64,000 bases of DNA from Acidihalobacter prosperus (GTDB lineage Bacteria > Pseudomonadota > Gammaproteobacteria > DSM-5130 > Acidihalobacteraceae). The position numbers were made by a program, and so were the translations under genes. Shown one piece after another: positions 27,498 through 38,087 of the stretch (positions are counted from its first letter, which is position 1; every line of letters starts with the position of its first letter). The notes under the pieces are model-generated. The model was not told the origin of the DNA. It saw only the letters and a program-made list of their open reading frames with translations, and searched no databases. Location of the stretch: the NCBI RefSeq assembly GCF_000754095.2, contig NZ_JQSG02000001.1:1-64000 (forward strand), given 5' to 3'.

Positions 27498-28775
27498 ATG
27501 AGCGACGATAAACACCTCACGTCCGACAGCGGCAAGCTGTTGTATTGCTCGTTTTGCGGCAAGAGCCAGAACGAGGTGCGCAAGCTGATTGCGGGCCCTT
27601 CTGTCTTTATCTGTGATGAGTGTGTGGAGCTGTGCAACGACATCATCCGCGAGGAGATGGGCGAGCAGGCCCAGCTGGGTAACGGTAAGCTTCCCAAGCC
27701 GCACGAAATCAAACAGATACTGGACGAGTACGTGATTGGTCAGGATCGCGCCAAGAAGGTCTTGGCTGTGGCGGTCTACAACCACTACAAGCGCCTTGAG
27801 GTCCGTGACCGCAAGGACGAGGTGGAGCTGTCCAAGAGCAACATACTCCTGATCGGCCCCACCGGTTCGGGCAAGACACTGCTCGCCGAGACGTTGGCGC
27901 GACTGCTAAATGTGCCTTTCACGATTGCCGACGCGACCACGCTGACCGAAGCGGGTTATGTGGGCGAAGATGTCGAGAACATCATCCAGAAGCTGTTGCA
28001 GAAGTGCGACTACGACGTGGAAAAGGCTCAGACCGGCATCGTCTATATCGATGAAATCGACAAAATTTCACGCAAGTCGGACAACCCGTCGATCACCCGC
28101 GACGTGTCTGGCGAAGGTGTGCAACAGGCATTGTTGAAGCTGATCGAGGGAACGGTTGCGTCGGTGCCGCCGCAGGGCGGACGCAAACATCCGCAGCAGG
28201 AATTTTTGCAGGTCGATACCCGTAACATCCTGTTCATCGTAGGCGGTGCGTTCGCGGGGTTGGAGAAAATCATCCAGAATCGATCCCGTAAGACCGGCAT
28301 CGGCTTTTCCGCCGAGATCAGCGGCAAGGACGAAGCCAAACTCGCCGGCGAGTGGTTGTTCGATGTCGAGCCGGAAGATCTCATCCGCTTTGGATTGATC
28401 CCCGAGTTCGTCGGCCGCTTGCCCGTGGTGGCGACCTTGGAAGAGCTAGACGAGTCCGCGCTTGTGGAAATACTCGTTTCACCGCGCAATTCCCTGACGA
28501 AACAGTACAGCAAGCTGTTCGAAATGGAAGGTGCCGAGTTGGAGTTCCGTGAGGAGGCTCTGCGCGCCGTGGCGCGCAAGGCGATGGAGCGAAAGACCGG
28601 CGCGCGTGGCTTGAGGACCATCATCGAGCAAGTGCTGCTCGATACCATGTACGAGCTGCCTTCGCTCGATGACGTCACCAAGGTGGTCGTGGATGACGCC
28701 GTGATTCGTGGCGAGGCCAAGCCCTATCTGATCTATGAAGGCGGCGAGCTGCAACAGCGGGCTGCTGCCGACTGA
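27498..28775 (+). CDS. clpX: ATP-dependent Clp protease ATP-binding subunit
   Basis: A 425-residue AAA+ unfoldase. The N-terminal C4 zinc finger ([19 protein letters not shown]) is followed by Walker A GPTGSGKT, Walker [10 protein letters not shown], and the arginine-rich GRLP and GARGLR segments. It feeds substrates to ClpP. The ATG at 27498 follows GAGAGG; a GTG two codons upstream overlaps that site. The 123-base gap after clpP allows a separate promoter. Confidence 0.97.
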   Translation: MSDDKHLTSDSGKLLYCSFCGKSQNEVRKLIAGPSVFICDECVELCNDIIREEMGEQAQLGNGKLPKPHEIKQILDEYVIGQDRAKKVLAVAVYNHYKRLEVRDRKDEVELSKSNILLIGPTGSGKTLLAETLARLLNVPFTIADATTLTEAGYVGEDVENIIQKLLQKCDYDVEKAQTGIVYIDEIDKISRKSDNPSITRDVSGEGVQQALLKLIEGTVASVPPQGGRKHPQQEFLQVDTRNILFIVGGAFAGLEKIIQNRSRKTGIGFSAEISGKDEAKLAGEWLFDVEPEDLIRFGLIPEFVGRLPVVATLEELDESALVEILVSPRNSLTKQYSKLFEMEGAELEFREEALRAVARKAMERKTGARGLRTIIEQVLLDTMYELPSLDDVTKVVVDDAVIRGEAKPYLIYEGGELQQRAAAD

Positions 28776-28794
28776 GGGCTTGCCTGCCCTGGCA

Positions 28795-28836
28795 CGCCCG
28801 GACACGGTTGAAATGTCCGGGCGCTGCCCCCACCTT
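28795..28836 (+). promoter_or_regulatory. Hairpin overlapping a sigma32-like promoter before lon
   Basis: CGCCCGGACA (28795-28804) pairs perfectly with TGTCCGGGCG (28814-28823). The loop contains GTTGAA, which with CCCCACCT 15 bases on forms a heat-shock-type (sigma32) promoter for lon. The hairpin is followed by TTTT only after 11 bases, so it is a poor terminator for clpX. Both readings are tentative. Confidence 0.45.
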
Positions 28837-28981
28837 TTCATGAAACACGCTTCCCCGGCCGATCGACTGCTCGGACCTCTGCGCGCGTCCGGTGCATGCC
28901 GTTCATATTCCGCGGAGCTGACTGTTCGACCGGACGAGTTGGCGAGCGTCGCTCCCACACGTAGATATCTCGAGGACCTTC

Positions 28982-31435
28982 ATGGATAAGGGCTCAAATT
29001 CTCCGCAAAGTCTGATCGCCGAGGAGCAGATGCTGCTCGTGCCCGTGTTGCCGCTGCGCGACGTGGTGGTCTACCCGCATATGGTGATTCCGCTGTTTGT
29101 CGGTCGGGATAAGTCGATCAAGGCGCTTGATCGCGCGATGGTCGACAATAAAAAGATTCTTCTCGTGGCTCAGCGTAGCGCTGAGGTCGATGATCCCGGC
29201 CCGAAGGATATTCACCGCATCGGCACGCTGTCGTCGATACTGCAGTTGCTCAAACTGCCTGACGGCACCATCAAGGTTCTTGTCGAAGGTTCCGAGCGTG
29301 CGCAAGTGGTCGATTTCATTGAGACCGACGATACATTCTCGGCACAAATCAAGGTGATGAAGCCGGTGGAGCCGTCGGACGAGCGCGAGATCGAAGTGCT
29401 GACGCGTTCGGTTCTCAACCTGTTTGATCAATATGTGAAACTGAACAAAAAGATCCCGCCCGAGATACTGACTTCGCTGGCGGGGATTGACGACGCTGCA
29501 AGGCTGGCCGACACCGTTGCCGCTCACATGTCGTTGAAGCTCGAAGAGAAGCAGCGGGTGTTGGAGATCCAGGGCGTGCGGGAGCGCCTTGAGCACATCA
29601 TGGGGCTGATAGAGGGTGAAATTGATCTGCTGCAGATCGAGAAGCGCATTCGTGGGCGCGTTAAGCAGCAGATGGAAAAAAGCCAACGCGAGTACTATCT
29701 GAACGAGCAGATGAAGGCGATCCAGAAGGAGCTCGGCGAGCTCGAGGATGCGCCGAACGAGGTCGAGGATCTTGCACAGCGCATCGAAAAATCCGGCATG
29801 CCGAAGGAAGCGCGTCAAAAAGCGGATGCCGAACTGAACAAGTTGAAGATGATGTCGCCGATGTCTGCGGAAGCGACGGTTGTGCGCAATTATATCGATT
29901 GGCTGGTCAGCGTGCCGTGGAAAAAACGATCCAAGGTCAGTCACGATCTTGCTGCCGCGCAACGCATCCTGGATGAGGATCACTATGGCCTGGAGAAGGT
30001 CAAGGAACGGATTCTCGAGTATCTTGCCGTCCAGCAGCGAGTGAAGAAGCTCAAGGGTCCGATCCTGTGCCTCGTAGGGCCTCCTGGTGTGGGCAAGACG
30101 TCGCTTGGGCGTTCGATCGCGCGCGCCACCAATCGCAAGTTCACGCGCATGGCTCTGGGCGGCGTGCGCGACGAAGCCGAAATCAGAGGTCACCGGAGAA
30201 CCTATATCGGTTCGCTCCCCGGCAAGATCATTCAAAATTTGTCCCGTGTCGAGACACGCAACCCTTTGTTTCTGCTCGATGAGATAGACAAGATGGCGAT
30301 GGATTTTCGGGGGGATCCCGCCTCGGCGCTTCTTGAAGTACTCGACCCGGAGCAGAACCATGCATTTGCGGATCATTACCTTGAAGTGGATTTCGATCTG
30401 TCCGACGTGCTTTTTGTGGCAACGGCTAACAGCATGAATATTCCGGGGCCGCTACTGGATCGCATGGAGGTGATTCGTCTGCCCGGTTATACCGAGGAAG
30501 AGAAGACCAATATCGCGACACGCTACCTCGTGCCAAAGCAGCTCAAACACAACGGCCTGAAGGAAGAGGAGCTGCAAATTGGCGATGCCGCGATCCGTGA
30601 GATCATCAGGCATTACACGCGCGAGGCCGGCGTTCGCAATTTGGAACGTGAAATTTCCAAGATCTGCCGTAAAGTGGTGATGAGTCATGTGCTCAAGGCC
30701 ACGAATAAACGGACCGTTGTCAACCCGAGAAATATCGACAAATATCTTGGTGTCCAGCGTTTCCGGTACGGGCGTGCTGAGGAGGGCGATCAGGTCGGTC
30801 AGGTGACCGGGCTGGCATGGACCGAGGTGGGCGGCGATCTGCTCACCATCGAAGTTACGCCGATGCCTGGCAAGGGTAATATCATCCGTACCGGACAGCT
30901 CGGCGATGTCATGAAGGAATCGATCGAAGCCGCGCGCACGGTTGTTCGCTCAAGGGCGCGCGTGCTGGGCATCCCGGATGATTATTTTGAAAAGCATGAC
31001 ATTCATGTGCATGTGCCGGAAGGGGCGACGCCAAAGGATGGCCCTAGCGCGGGCATAGCGATGTGCACGGCGCTCGTGTCCGCCATAACGGAGATACCGG
31101 TGCGTGCGGATGTCGCCATGACGGGCGAGATTACCCTGCGTGGCGAAGTGTTGCCGATCGGCGGCCTGAAGGAGAAGCTGCTGGCGGCACATCGCGGCGG
31201 AATTGCGACCGCGCTCATTCCACATGAAAATGAACGGGATTTGGTCGAAATCCCGAAAAATATCAAGGGACAGCTGGAGATACGCCCCGTCAGGTGGATC
31301 GATGAAGTATTCGACTTGGCTTTGCAACGTAGACCGGTTCCCTTGGACGAGCATGCAGACAAGTTGGCGCCATCGGCGACCGCAGCGAAGAAAGGTGAAC
31401 GCGAAGTCAAGAAGCGCGCTTCGAGGCCTCACTGA
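28982..31435 (+). CDS. lon: ATP-dependent Lon protease
   Basis: An 817-residue AAA+ protease degrading misfolded and regulatory proteins. The N-terminal substrate domain ([20 protein letters not shown]) is followed by Walker [10 protein letters not shown], Walker [10 protein letters not shown], and the protease domain with the catalytic Ser in TPKDGPSAG and Lys about 43 residues later ([10 protein letters not shown]). Its place between clpX and hupB is conserved in gammaproteobacteria. Confidence 0.97.
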   Translation: MDKGSNSPQSLIAEEQMLLVPVLPLRDVVVYPHMVIPLFVGRDKSIKALDRAMVDNKKILLVAQRSAEVDDPGPKDIHRIGTLSSILQLLKLPDGTIKVLVEGSERAQVVDFIETDDTFSAQIKVMKPVEPSDEREIEVLTRSVLNLFDQYVKLNKKIPPEILTSLAGIDDAARLADTVAAHMSLKLEEKQRVLEIQGVRERLEHIMGLIEGEIDLLQIEKRIRGRVKQQMEKSQREYYLNEQMKAIQKELGELEDAPNEVEDLAQRIEKSGMPKEARQKADAELNKLKMMSPMSAEATVVRNYIDWLVSVPWKKRSKVSHDLAAAQRILDEDHYGLEKVKERILEYLAVQQRVKKLKGPILCLVGPPGVGKTSLGRSIARATNRKFTRMALGGVRDEAEIRGHRRTYIGSLPGKIIQNLSRVETRNPLFLLDEIDKMAMDFRGDPASALLEVLDPEQNHAFADHYLEVDFDLSDVLFVATANSMNIPGPLLDRMEVIRLPGYTEEEKTNIATRYLVPKQLKHNGLKEEELQIGDAAIREIIRHYTREAGVRNLEREISKICRKVVMSHVLKATNKRTVVNPRNIDKYLGVQRFRYGRAEEGDQVGQVTGLAWTEVGGDLLTIEVTPMPGKGNIIRTGQLGDVMKESIEAARTVVRSRARVLGIPDDYFEKHDIHVHVPEGATPKDGPSAGIAMCTALVSAITEIPVRADVAMTGEITLRGEVLPIGGLKEKLLAAHRGGIATALIPHENERDLVEIPKNIKGQLEIRPVRWIDEVFDLALQRRPVPLDEHADKLAPSATAAKKGEREVKKRASRPH

Positions 31436-31452
31436 AGACGGCCAAATCCAGG

Positions 31453-31482
31453 TTGACAGTCTCGGAGGCCGCTTGCTATAAA
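31453..31482 (+). promoter_or_regulatory. Sigma70 promoter for hupB
   Basis: TTGACA (31453-31458), an 18-base spacer and TATAAA (31477-31482), about 150 bases before the HU gene and just after lon. Near-consensus, as expected for an abundant protein. Confidence 0.75.
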
Positions 31483-31630
31483 ACGTCACTCGCGCAGCCA
31501 ATATAGACAAAGCTGCTTAGGCGTAGGCTGCGAGACTCAGTGCTCCCCGCGATTTTGCCCCCGGGTGTGCTATCCACCTGACGACGGGGTGGGTAGCCGT
31601 TATGCCTCTCAACGAATAGGGAAGACCTGC

Positions 31631-31903
31631 ATGAACAAATCAGAACTGATCGACGCTATTGCCGCCAAGGCGGACCTGTCCAAGGCTTCCGCCGGCAAGG
31701 CGCTGGACGCCTTCGTGGAAGTGGTATCCGATGCCATGAAGCAGGGTGACCAGGTGGTCATCGTCGGCTTTGGCAGTTTCACCGTGCGTCAGCGTGAAGC
31801 GCGCACCGGGCGCAATCCGCGCACTGGCGAGACGATCAATATTGCGGCATCGAATCTCCCCGCATTTAAGCCTGGCAAAGCGCTGAAGGATGCTGTAAAC
31901 TAA
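31631..31903 (+). CDS. hupB: DNA-binding protein HU
   Basis: A 90-residue HU/IHF-family nucleoid protein. [11 protein letters not shown] starts the dimer helices, [18 protein letters not shown] leads into the DNA-binding arm, and the end is [14 protein letters not shown]. The length and FKPGKALK signature fit HU rather than IHF. It lies between lon and ppiD, the hupB position. Confidence 0.96.
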   Translation: MNKSELIDAIAAKADLSKASAGKALDAFVEVVSDAMKQGDQVVIVGFGSFTVRQREARTGRNPRTGETINIAASNLPAFKPGKALKDAVN

Positions 31904-31914
31904 CCGGCTTTCCC

Positions 31915-31990
31915 GGGTGCTTAGCTCAGCTGGTAGAGCGTCGCCCTTACAAGGCGAATGTCGGGGGTTCGACTCCCTCAGCACCCACCA
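31915..31990 (+). tRNA. tRNA-Val(TAC)
   Basis: A 76-base cloverleaf starting 12 bases after hupB. The acceptor GGGTGCT pairs with AGCACCC, the anticodon loop is CTTACAA, and CCA is encoded. Possibly co-transcribed with hupB. Confidence 0.97.
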
Positions 31991-32006
31991 GGGTCGTAGA
32001 GTTTTT

Positions 32007-32083
32007 GGAGTGGTAGTTCAGCTGGTTAGAATACCGGCCTGTCACGCCGGGGGTCGCGGGTTCGAGTCCCGTCCACTCCGCCA
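32007..32083 (+). tRNA. tRNA-Asp(GTC)
   Basis: A 77-base cloverleaf. The acceptor GGAGTGG pairs with CCACTCC, the anticodon loop is CTGTCAC, and CCA is encoded. Sixteen bases after tRNA-Val. Confidence 0.97.
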
Positions 32084-32101
32084 TTTTTATAAGTGACAAA
32101 C

Positions 32102-32128
32102 AAAAGGGCGCCTCAGGGCGCCCTTTTA
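32102..32128 (+). terminator. Rho-independent terminator after tRNA-Asp
   Basis: AAAAGGGCGCC (32102-32112) pairs with GGCGCCCTTTT (32117-32127) around a TCAG loop. Ends the hupB-tRNA transcript before ppiD. Confidence 0.92.
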
Positions 32129-32163
32129 TTTGTTGGAAGTCGTCTTTCTGGGAAGTCATAAAC

Positions 32164-34065
32164 ATGCTACAGACCATCCGTGACCGCGCTTCTGGCTGGT
32201 TCGCCTATGCGATCGTATTCCTCATCAGCGTTCCGTTTGCGCTTTGGGGCATCAACCATTATCTGGATGGCGGAGGTAAGCAGGTCGCGGCGAAGGTGGG
32301 CGACACGACAATATCCCTGGCGGCATTCGGGCAAGCCTACCGTGACGAACAGGCTAGGTTGGCGCAGATGTTTGGAGGGCAATTGCCGCCGAACGTGACC
32401 GATAAAATGGTTAAGCAGCTCGCCTTACGCCAATTGGTGCAGGAAACGTTGCTGGCGCAGGTTGTCGACGACGCGGGATACAAGGTCACGAATCAGGAGC
32501 TGCTGAAGCAAATCGTTTCTTTCCCTGTTTTTCAGCAGGATGGTAATTTTTCGAAAACGCGTTACGAGCAGATACTGGCGGCGCAAGGCATGACCCCCGC
32601 CGTGTTTGAGAAAAAACTCCGTCGCCAGCTTGCGATTGAACAATTTCAATCCGGCATAGTGGATACCGCATTCGCTACGCAATCCGAGGCGGAAGATGCG
32701 ATAAAACTTGAGGGTGAGAAGCGCCAGGTAGCGATGACGGTGATTCCGCTCTCCCGATTTTTCGCGGATATCAAGATCAAGCCGGAGGCCATCAAAGCGT
32801 ATTACAAGCAGCACCAGTCGGAATACATGACCAGTCAGAAAGTCCGCGTTTCATATCTTCGTTTGAAGGAAAGTGACTTGGCGGGAACGATCAATCCGGA
32901 TGCGGAGGCGCTGAAGCAGTATTATCGCGACCACCGTGCGAAATTTGCCAAGCCAGAACGTGCGGTGGCATCCGAAATTGTGCTGGATATTCCCACCGGC
33001 AAGGCGGAACGAGAGAAAAAAATGTCGCTGGCAGCGCATATACGCTCGCTGTCGATGAAGGGCGATTCCTTCTCGGAATTGGCCAAGCGCTACTCCCAGA
33101 ATCAGGGTAATGCCGGGCGTGGTGGCGAAATGGGGCAGGTCACTCGCGCCGACCTGCCGAATGCCCTCGCCGACGCACTGTTTTCACTCAAACCAGGCGA
33201 AACATCGAAGCCGATCGAACTGGATGGCAAACTGTATCTGCTGAAGCTGGAGCAATTACTGCCAGCGGAGCAGCAGACGTTTGCTGAGGCTGAAAGTCGC
33301 GTCAGGCATGATTACGTAGCAAGTCAGGCTAGAGGTTTGTTCGAGAAGCAGCAGCAGCGTTTGTCCGAATTGGCCTATGAGCATCCTGGCACCCTTGAGC
33401 CAGCCGCCAAAAGCCTGGGGTTGCCTATCAAACAAAGTGACTGGTTTACGCAGTCGGGTGGGGCCGGCGTGGCCGCCAATGCACAGGTACTCAAGGCGGC
33501 CTTCTCCAATGCTGTACTGAGCAACGGCACTAACAGTGGTGTGATCCAGATTTCAAAAGGCGACGTACTGGTGCTGCGGATCGCTGACAAACAGGCGCCG
33601 CAGCCTATGCCGTTAAAGTCGGTACAGTCACGGATCAGTGGCATACTCGAGCGTGACGCGGCGGAAAATGACGCCAGGAAGCTCGCCAAGCAGTTGCGTG
33701 ATGCCGTGGCGGGCGGCAAAGATTTGAAGGCCGTGTCCACCGAGCATCACTTGAGTTTTCGCGCCCTCGGGTGGCTCAGCCGCGGGGATCGCAGTCTGCC
33801 GAGCAATCTCGTGCAGGCGGCTTTCAGATCGCCGCCGCCAGCTTCGGCAAACCAGCCCAGCGTGGGCTCGGTGAAGCTGAACGACGGTGGTTATGCCGTG
33901 TTTTCCGTGAACCGTATTGATTGGCCCGCAGTCGATTCCTCCAAGGCGAGCGCCATGCTGAAGACGCTGGGTACGGGCGTGGGACAGACCGAGATGTCGG
34001 TGCTGTTCCAGTCGTTGGAAAAATCGGTGGATGTTCGGATATACCCGAACAATATCAATTTATAG
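32164..34065 (+). CDS. ppiD: Periplasmic folding chaperone, PpiD-type isomerase
   Basis: A 633-residue SurA/PpiD-family protein anchored by one N-terminal helix (WFAYAIVFLISVPFALWGI), with the rest in the periplasm. The N-terminal SurA-like helices are followed by a parvulin-like domain (about 255-355: SLSMKGDSFSELAKRYSQ, GRGGEMGQV) and a C-terminal degenerate repeat. It assists outer-membrane and secreted proteins leaving the Sec channel. Length matches E. coli PpiD and the neighbourhood is conserved. Confidence 0.93.
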   Translation: MLQTIRDRASGWFAYAIVFLISVPFALWGINHYLDGGGKQVAAKVGDTTISLAAFGQAYRDEQARLAQMFGGQLPPNVTDKMVKQLALRQLVQETLLAQVVDDAGYKVTNQELLKQIVSFPVFQQDGNFSKTRYEQILAAQGMTPAVFEKKLRRQLAIEQFQSGIVDTAFATQSEAEDAIKLEGEKRQVAMTVIPLSRFFADIKIKPEAIKAYYKQHQSEYMTSQKVRVSYLRLKESDLAGTINPDAEALKQYYRDHRAKFAKPERAVASEIVLDIPTGKAEREKKMSLAAHIRSLSMKGDSFSELAKRYSQNQGNAGRGGEMGQVTRADLPNALADALFSLKPGETSKPIELDGKLYLLKLEQLLPAEQQTFAEAESRVRHDYVASQARGLFEKQQQRLSELAYEHPGTLEPAAKSLGLPIKQSDWFTQSGGAGVAANAQVLKAAFSNAVLSNGTNSGVIQISKGDVLVLRIADKQAPQPMPLKSVQSRISGILERDAAENDARKLAKQLRDAVAGGKDLKAVSTEHHLSFRALGWLSRGDRSLPSNLVQAAFRSPPPASANQPSVGSVKLNDGGYAVFSVNRIDWPAVDSSKASAMLKTLGTGVGQTEMSVLFQSLEKSVDVRIYPNNINL

Positions 34066-34077
34066 TCGTAGTACACG

Positions 34078-34099
34078 GGGGGCGCCGGCAGGCGCCCCC
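34078..34099. terminator. Bidirectional hairpin between ppiD and fabI
   Basis: GGGGGCGCC (34078-34086) pairs with GGCGCCCCC (34091-34099), with a four-base loop, between two convergent genes. No clear T-run on either side, so it may stop transcripts only weakly. Confidence 0.6.
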
Positions 34100-34121
34100 G
34101 ATCCGGATAGCGCAGGGCCCG

Positions 34122-34901
34122 TCAGCTGCCCAAGCCGATGATGTTGTAGCCCGCGTCCACGTAAAGCACTTCGCCTGTGATGCCTGAGGCGAAATCCGAA
34201 CACAGGAAAGTCGCGGCATTGCCGACTTCCTCGGTTGTCACATTTTTTCTCAGCGGGGCGGTCTGTTCGACTTTTTCGAGCATGCGCCTGAAATCCCCGA
34301 TGCCTGCGGCGGCCAGTGTGCGTATGGGGCCGGCGGACACGGCGTTGACCCGAGTGCCTTCGGGGCCGAGCGTGTAGGCCAGGTAGCGCATGTTGGCTTC
34401 GAGGCTCGCCTTCGCGAGTCCCATGACGTTGTAATTGGGCATGGCGCGTTCCGCACCAAGATAGCTCAGGGTGACGATGGCGCCGTTTCGACCGCGCATC
34501 ATCGGACGGGCGCCTTTGGCGAGCGCGCTCAGACTGTATGAGCTGATGTCATGGGCTATATTGAAGCTTTCCCGGCTGATGTTTTCCAGAAAATCGCCTT
34601 CAAGCGCTTCCTTGGGCGCGAACGCAATCGAATGCACGAGAATGTCGAAATGCTCCCAGTGCTGCGAAAGCTCCTCGAAGAGCGCATCGATGGACTCGTC
34701 CGTAGAGACGTCGCAAGGTAGGACGATTTCGGAATCGCAGGCGCTTGCAAACTTTACGACGCGTTCCTTGAGGCGTTCGTTGGGGTAGGTGAAGGCTAGC
34801 TCGGCGCCCTCGCGGCGCATCGTCTGTGCGATGCCCCAGGCGATGGACCTGTCACTGGCTACGCCGGTCACCAGCGCGCGCTTGCCGGCAAGTATTCCCA
34901 T
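34122..34901 (-). CDS. fabI: Enoyl-ACP reductase (NADH)
   Basis: A 259-residue short-chain dehydrogenase catalysing the last step of each fatty-acid elongation cycle. FabI marks: [24 protein letters not shown] nucleotide site (Gly-rich variant), [15 protein letters not shown], and the catalytic Tyr/Lys in YNVMGLAK. The FabI spacing (Y-x6-K) distinguishes it from ordinary SDRs. This is the triclosan-target isozyme. Confidence 0.96.
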   Translation of the reverse strand: MGILAGKRALVTGVASDRSIAWGIAQTMRREGAELAFTYPNERLKERVVKFASACDSEIVLPCDVSTDESIDALFEELSQHWEHFDILVHSIAFAPKEALEGDFLENISRESFNIAHDISSYSLSALAKGARPMMRGRNGAIVTLSYLGAERAMPNYNVMGLAKASLEANMRYLAYTLGPEGTRVNAVSAGPIRTLAAAGIGDFRRMLEKVEQTAPLRKNVTTEEVGNAATFLCSDFASGITGEVLYVDAGYNIIGLGS

Positions 34902-35028
34902 GATCTGTCTCCATGTCGCAGTTAGCCCTGAATTGGGGGCAGATTTTATGCCGGGCTATGATAGGGCAGCCGGGGGGAGGGCACAATGAGCCGCGACAAG
35001 GTGCCGAGTGCCGTGGAAGGCGGGCGGG

Positions 35029-35946
35029 TCATGCCGCCCGGAAGCGACGTCGCAGTCGTTCCACGAAGCCCGTGATCATGCCGCCTTCATCCTGGACTGG
35101 TGCTGTTTCCACCGTGTGTCGCGCCTTCAGCTGGGGGGTGCGCATGAGTTCTTGATGGTGGGAAAGGCAGTGATGGAGGCTACGCTCAAGCAGCGTTCTG
35201 CTGATGGGCTTGGGCAGCAACCGATGGATTTGCGCCTGGTTGATCAGTTCTATCAGTGAGGTGCTGTCACGGAATGCGGTGACCACCAGTGCAAGTGTGG
35301 CGGGGTTGAACCGTTTGAGCGCCTTGAGGGCGGGTGACAGATCCTTGTCGCCAAGCTTGAGTTCGCTGACCAGAATGGCGATGTCCTCTTCGGCGAGGAT
35401 CTTGAGTGCTTCAGAGAGGGATTGGCTGGATCGAACGCGTGCGTGCTTGCCGACAAGCATCTCCACCAGGCGTGCAGTCGCGGGGTCGGCGTCCAGAACC
35501 AGAACCTCGGGCGCTGCCTTGTCCAGCGCCATCTCTGACGGACATTGCTGGGGTTCCCGGCGAGTCGGCGTTGAGGCGCGTGCGATGGCCGCCGCCTGTG
35601 CGATGGTTTGTCTGAGGTGCTCGGGATCCCAGGGTTTGTTTATGAATCGATATATTTCGCCTTCATTGATCGAGCTGATGATGGCGTTAAGATCCGAATA
35701 GCCCGTCAACAGGATGCGCATGGTATCCGGGTGCAGGCGATGCGATTCGCGCAATAGTTCCACGCCGGTCATTTCCGGCATGCGCTGGTCGCTGACGAGC
35801 ACATCGATGGGGTGGCGGTCGAGGATTTCAAGAGCTTGGCTTCCAGATGCGGCAGTATGAATTTCATACTGGTTCTTGAGCAGCATCTTCAGTGAGCGAA
35901 GTACGCGCGACTCATCGTCCACCAGTAGCAGGCGTGCATCAGCCAT
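35029..35946 (-). CDS. Double-receiver response regulator
   Basis: A 305-residue protein with two receiver domains and no DNA-binding output. REC1 (about 5-118) has LLVDDESRVL, the phospho-Asp in VLVSDQRMPEMTG, T in RILLTGYSD and K in FINKPWD. REC2 (about 147-260) has ILVSELKLGDKD where the Asp should be, so it is probably not phosphorylated. The basic tail VERLRRRFRAA ends it. It overlaps the histidine kinase gene by eight bases and is probably its partner. Confidence 0.87.
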   Translation of the reverse strand: MADARLLLVDDESRVLRSLKMLLKNQYEIHTAASGSQALEILDRHPIDVLVSDQRMPEMTGVELLRESHRLHPDTMRILLTGYSDLNAIISSINEGEIYRFINKPWDPEHLRQTIAQAAAIARASTPTRREPQQCPSEMALDKAAPEVLVLDADPATARLVEMLVGKHARVRSSQSLSEALKILAEEDIAILVSELKLGDKDLSPALKALKRFNPATLALVVTAFRDSTSLIELINQAQIHRLLPKPISRTLLERSLHHCLSHHQELMRTPQLKARHTVETAPVQDEGGMITGFVERLRRRFRAA

Positions 35947-37243
35947 GGGAGGCCTCCATGGGGGGGCGATCGCTACCGTCGGCGGTGTTGGCTGCCGCGG
36001 TCGGGATGGGCAGGCGAATCGTGAAGCGTGTGCCCTTTCCCGGTTTGGATGCGACCCTTATCTGACCGCCATGCTGCTTGATGATCTGGTAGCTGATAGA
36101 AAGTCCCAGTCCGGTGCCTTGCCCTACATCCTTGGTGGTGAAGAAAGGATCGAAGATGCGTTTCATCAGTTCGGGTGCCATGCCGGAGCCGGTGTCCTGC
36201 AGGCTGGCAACGACATGACTTTCTTCGACATAGGTACGCAGCGTGATCCGGCCGTTGCCGTCAATGGCCTGCGCCGCATTGGTGATCAGGTTAAGGAACA
36301 CCTGGTTGATTTGCGAAGGCGAACATTCGATCAGGGGCGTTTCGTCGTATTGCTTGACGATTTCGATGCGGTCCTTGAGGAGATGGCGTGCAATCATCAA
36401 GGCGCTGTCCAGGCATTCCGAGATCGAAGCGGCGGCAAGCTTGGCCTGATCCAGACGGCTGAAGGTTTTGAGGTTGGATACCAGCTCCGAAATTTGCCGG
36501 ACGCCGTAGAGCGTATCTTCAAGCAGACCGGCGGTGTCTTCGAGCCCGTATTCCTGTTCGAAGGCAAGCGCGTACCGGCGGGCTTCGTCTAGTGTATCGG
36601 CGTCGTCGCCGGTCGATGCGTCAGGATTCAGTGCGCGAATGGCATCGCCAGCCGCATTCAGTGCGGCATTCACGAGCTCGACATTGTTGCGGACATAGCC
36701 GAGCGGCGTGTTGATTTCATGGGCCAGGCCAGCAACCATTTGGCCTAGCGAGGCCATTTTTTCCGACTGTATGAGTTGTCCTTGCGAGGCCTTCAGGCGC
36801 CCGTAGGCTTGCGACAGTTCTTGCGAGTGGCGCCGTACGCGTGCCTCCATCGCCTGGAGAAGATCGATCACGCGGCCGATGCCATGATACCGGCCTTCGT
36901 GAGAAACGATGAAGTCCTCCGTGACCGGCGCGGTGATGTGGCGAGTGACGTGTTGCGCCGCCTGCTCGATCGATTGGTCGAGCGCGACAATCAGGGGGGT
37001 CGTATTCATGAAACTCCGCACCGGGCGTTTGCCGAACAGCTCGCGCCCATAGGGCCGGAAGAAAATCCGCATGAGTTGGTAGCGACTGATGCTGCCTGCG
37101 ATACGGCCATCCTCTAAGACGACCGGCAGCGAAAGGATGTCCTGCAGCGCATCGCTAAGGAAAAGATTGCTGACTTCGCTGATCGCAAGTTCAGGCGGAA
37201 TGGCCTCAATGGAGGCCGATAGACCGGCTATGGTTCCTTCCAC
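35939..37243 (-). CDS. Soluble sensor histidine kinase with CBS-like N-terminus
   Basis: A 434-residue kinase without membrane helices. Residues 1-130 look like a CBS pair (LPVVLEDGRIAGSISRYQLM, RPYGRELFGKRPVRSFM), a ligand-binding module often binding nucleotides. A coiled coil leads to the H-box GLAHEINTPLGYV, N-box NLITNAAQAID, G1 DTGSGM and FFTTK...GTGLGLS. It should phosphorylate the adjoining double receiver. Last but one gene of the leftward signalling operon. Confidence 0.9.
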   Translation of the reverse strand: MEGTIAGLSASIEAIPPELAISEVSNLFLSDALQDILSLPVVLEDGRIAGSISRYQLMRIFFRPYGRELFGKRPVRSFMNTTPLIVALDQSIEQAAQHVTRHITAPVTEDFIVSHEGRYHGIGRVIDLLQAMEARVRRHSQELSQAYGRLKASQGQLIQSEKMASLGQMVAGLAHEINTPLGYVRNNVELVNAALNAAGDAIRALNPDASTGDDADTLDEARRYALAFEQEYGLEDTAGLLEDTLYGVRQISELVSNLKTFSRLDQAKLAAASISECLDSALMIARHLLKDRIEIVKQYDETPLIECSPSQINQVFLNLITNAAQAIDGNGRITLRTYVEESHVVASLQDTGSGMAPELMKRIFDPFFTTKDVGQGTGLGLSISYQIIKQHGGQIRVASKPGKGTRFTIRLPIPTAAANTADGSDRPPMEASHG

Positions 37244-37379
37244 TCGCGGCTCCCGGGCGTATGTCGCTCGCCCCCGTCATTGCGGGAGGATGATTATGAG
37301 TCATGGCTTGGCGTCGAGGGTAAGGCCCGCTCGACACTGGGAGCTTAGCGTGTGCGTGTGACAGCGCGTTGACAGCCTG

Positions 37380-38087
37380 TCATTCAAGGCGGAAGGTCAT
37401 GCGGATACCGCCAACCTCGATCTGGTCCTGATTCGACAGCGGCATGGAGCGAACGCTAATGGGCTCGCCGTTGAGACGAGGGTATTGTCCGGCGGTATCG
37501 GCTTCCACGCCGATGATCACGAAATTGCGCCCGCGTCGTGTAATCACCGCGACCTGATTGCCCGGTTTGCCGAGCGTGGTCATCGCGCGCGTGACTTCAT
37601 AGCGCTTGCCCTTGTTGGATCCGTTGAGGATTTCCAGCCAGGCATGCGTGTCCGCCTGTGCCGTGGTTGGCGCCGGGGATGCGGCGTCGTTGGCGATGCC
37701 CGTTGCCTGTCGCTCGGATGCGCGTGGTGGAGGGGGGGCGTTGTCCATTTGCAGGATCATGGTTCTTTCGTAGTCATTGTTGTCGCCTTGCGCGCCGGCG
37801 AATTCGTTGACGTATTGCAACTGATGGGTGCCGAGATTGATGAGATCGCCGTCGCGAAGAGCGTGTTTGGTGATTCGGCGCGTATTGACGAAGGTGCCGT
37901 TGGTGCTCTGTAGGTCTTCGAGAAACGAGTCGTTGAGTACGGTGATGATCTGGCAGTGGTAGCCGCTGATGGCCCGATCGTTGACTTGAATGTCATTGTC
38001 CGGCTTGCGGCCGATGGTGATGCACTCTTTCTCGAGCGGATATTCGTCGAGCACATGCATGTCGCGCGAAAGAATGAGTTTGGCCAT
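37380..38087 (-). CDS. Protein with FHA phosphothreonine-binding domain
   Basis: A 235-residue soluble protein. The N-terminal FHA domain (about 5-95) has ITIGRKPDNDIQVND, SGYHCQI and LQSTNGTFVN, the residues that bind phosphothreonine. After a Pro/Ala-rich linker with ERTMILQMD, a second FHA-like fold (about 145-235: LGKPGNQVAVITRRGRNF) lacks the Arg-Ser-His set. It is the natural reader of the Ser/Thr kinase in the same operon. ATG chosen from two adjacent ones by distance from GGAGAG. Confidence 0.87.
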   Translation of the reverse strand: MAKLILSRDMHVLDEYPLEKECITIGRKPDNDIQVNDRAISGYHCQIITVLNDSFLEDLQSTNGTFVNTRRITKHALRDGDLINLGTHQLQYVNEFAGAQGDNNDYERTMILQMDNAPPPPRASERQATGIANDAASPAPTTAQADTHAWLEILNGSNKGKRYEVTRAMTTLGKPGNQVAVITRRGRNFVIIGVEADTAGQYPRLNGEPISVRSMPLSNQDQIEVGGIRMTFRLE

